From: Trichoplax adhaerens | Taxonomy: Eukaryota; Placozoa; Uniplacotomia; Trichoplacea; Trichoplacidae | Length of the DNA: 64,000 nucleotides | NCBI RefSeq assembly: GCF_000150275.1 | Contig: NW_002060948.1 | Coordinates: 3,734,512 to 3,798,511 of the forward strand | Direction: 5' to 3' | In this document: piece after piece, positions 63,147 to 64,000 of the stretch | How positions within the stretch are numbered: the stretch's first letter is position 1 | How the letters are laid out: the number at the start of each line of letters is the position of its first letter | Notes under the pieces: generated by a model | Told to the model about the DNA's origin: nothing | Seen by the model: only the letters and a program-made list of their open reading frames with translations | Databases searched by the model: none | Made by a program: the position numbers and the translations under genes

Positions 63147-64000
63147 GACAGCAACGTTGAATAATTCTAATAGATTGATTTGCGCGTCTCAGGCTTGCCT
63201 ACTGTACTATATAATGCGTGTATCGTCCAAGGTAATATAACTCTACTTTACTTGGTTCTCATTTCTCTAACTGCTCAAGGAGAAACGGCAAGCATCGCCT
63301 CAAGAAAAATCTTGAAAAGGATCTTCCTGATCTCGGGCTTTGCTGCTGTTTATCAATCTGGTTAGAGGTCTGGAGAGAACTCTCTCCGGTAGGATCTCTA
63401 TGGAGACCAGCGAAAGTGACTGTTGGGCCTGGCCTGGTGGAGGAAGTGACATACTGTGTTTAATCGTTACCGTAATAATACAGCGAATACACCATGCATA
63501 GGAGTGATGTATAGTACAGTATACAGTACCATAGTTATACCATAGTAGCAATGCGTATTCTTGCGAAAGTGATGTCACCTTAGATGGTCATTTCCTAAAT
63601 GATAGGGACACCACTAGTGACATCATTTTTGCTAGCAATCGGGCGATAGAGTACTGAGTGTACAATACCATACAGCAGTGTAATGGCCATCCGTATCACT
63701 TAAGCCTAGGATTAAGTTAACAACTGATGTTAGGTTTGAAATGGTTGCAAAAAAAATGTCATGGCTAGTGCCAACAGAAGTGGAAATGAATTGCTGCGGG
63801 TGACATAATATTTTTTTTTAATCAAAATATAGATGAGACTCTAGAATTGCAGCTCCAAGCTCGAAAATATTTTCATCCGTCCTTATTCTTGTATAACATA
63901 CTACTATTGCTACTATTTTATACAGATTAACAAGTTTCTACTCGTATACAGAATCCTAGACAGGTGCAATGTCTCTGTTAAGACAAGCTATCTAATGGCT
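63147..64000. other. Intergenic end of window upstream of ANKRD49
   Basis: No gene supported. Open frames at 63180-63365 (+) and 63300-63578 (-) overlap in antisense and resemble nothing known. A short inverted pair, TGATGTCAC near 63572 and GTGACATCA near 63617, flanks a small palindromic segment, and a few TACAGTAC words lie at 63510-63530. Confidence 0.45.

Noticed and set aside
63560-63640. Short inverted repeat TGATGTCAC / GTGACATCA
   Set aside because: Only nine paired bases with no longer arms or target-site duplication; it could be chance.

Overview
The window is eukaryotic nuclear DNA from an animal. It is AT-rich, and its genes are split into many small exons with GT/AG introns, mostly 50-350 nt. 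The gene set is metazoan: a syntaxin-1-type t-SNARE, a Kv-beta potassium channel subunit, a GIGYF/4EHP-partner protein, USP48, ANKRD49, proteasome beta-1, histone H3.3 and a rhodopsin-class GPCR. Compactness, AT richness and the strong match of whole proteins and intron phases to vertebrate families suggest an early-branching animal, most likely a placozoan (Trichoplax/Hoilungia). That assignment is an inference; no species marker was read.

Layout. 1-13923: gene desert in which I find no gene, holding many old tandem arrays with units of about 80-150 bp. 13924-14922 (+): intronless class A GPCR. 14923-18000: non-coding. 18001-22212 (-): syntaxin, 10 exons. 22213-26752: repeat-rich intergenic region with a foldback element and a diverged satellite-like array. 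26753-34645 (+): USP48 deubiquitinase, 32 exons, 1079 codons by my model. 35543-36645 (-): proteasome subunit beta-1 (PSMB6), propeptide exon not found. 36646-41693: intergenic, with a threefold 209-bp repeat. 41694-42104 (-): intronless H3.3-like histone. 42105-44625: intergenic, very rich in the word TACAGTAC/GTACTGTA. 44626-47794 (-): Kv-beta (AKR6), 14 exons, 5' end not found. 47795-50431: intergenic with TACAGTAC clusters and a minisatellite. 50432-61244 (+): GIGYF, 27 exons, 1079 codons, with a 4.6-kb second intron. 61818-63146 (-): ANKRD49-like ankyrin protein, two exons. 63147-64000: no gene seen.

The genes are ordinary single-copy housekeeping and signalling genes and do not form an operon-like unit. 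USP48 and PSMB6 are convergent neighbours and both belong to the ubiquitin-proteasome system, which may be chance. Syntaxin and Kv-beta imply regulated membrane fusion and K+ channel modulation.

Exon boundaries were chosen by hand from GT/AG sites, reading phase and remembered family sequences. Every internal exon listed keeps phase with its neighbours. No previously undescribed gene system was found. The least explained signals are the TACAGTAC word clusters and the number of independent tandem arrays in the non-coding DNA.
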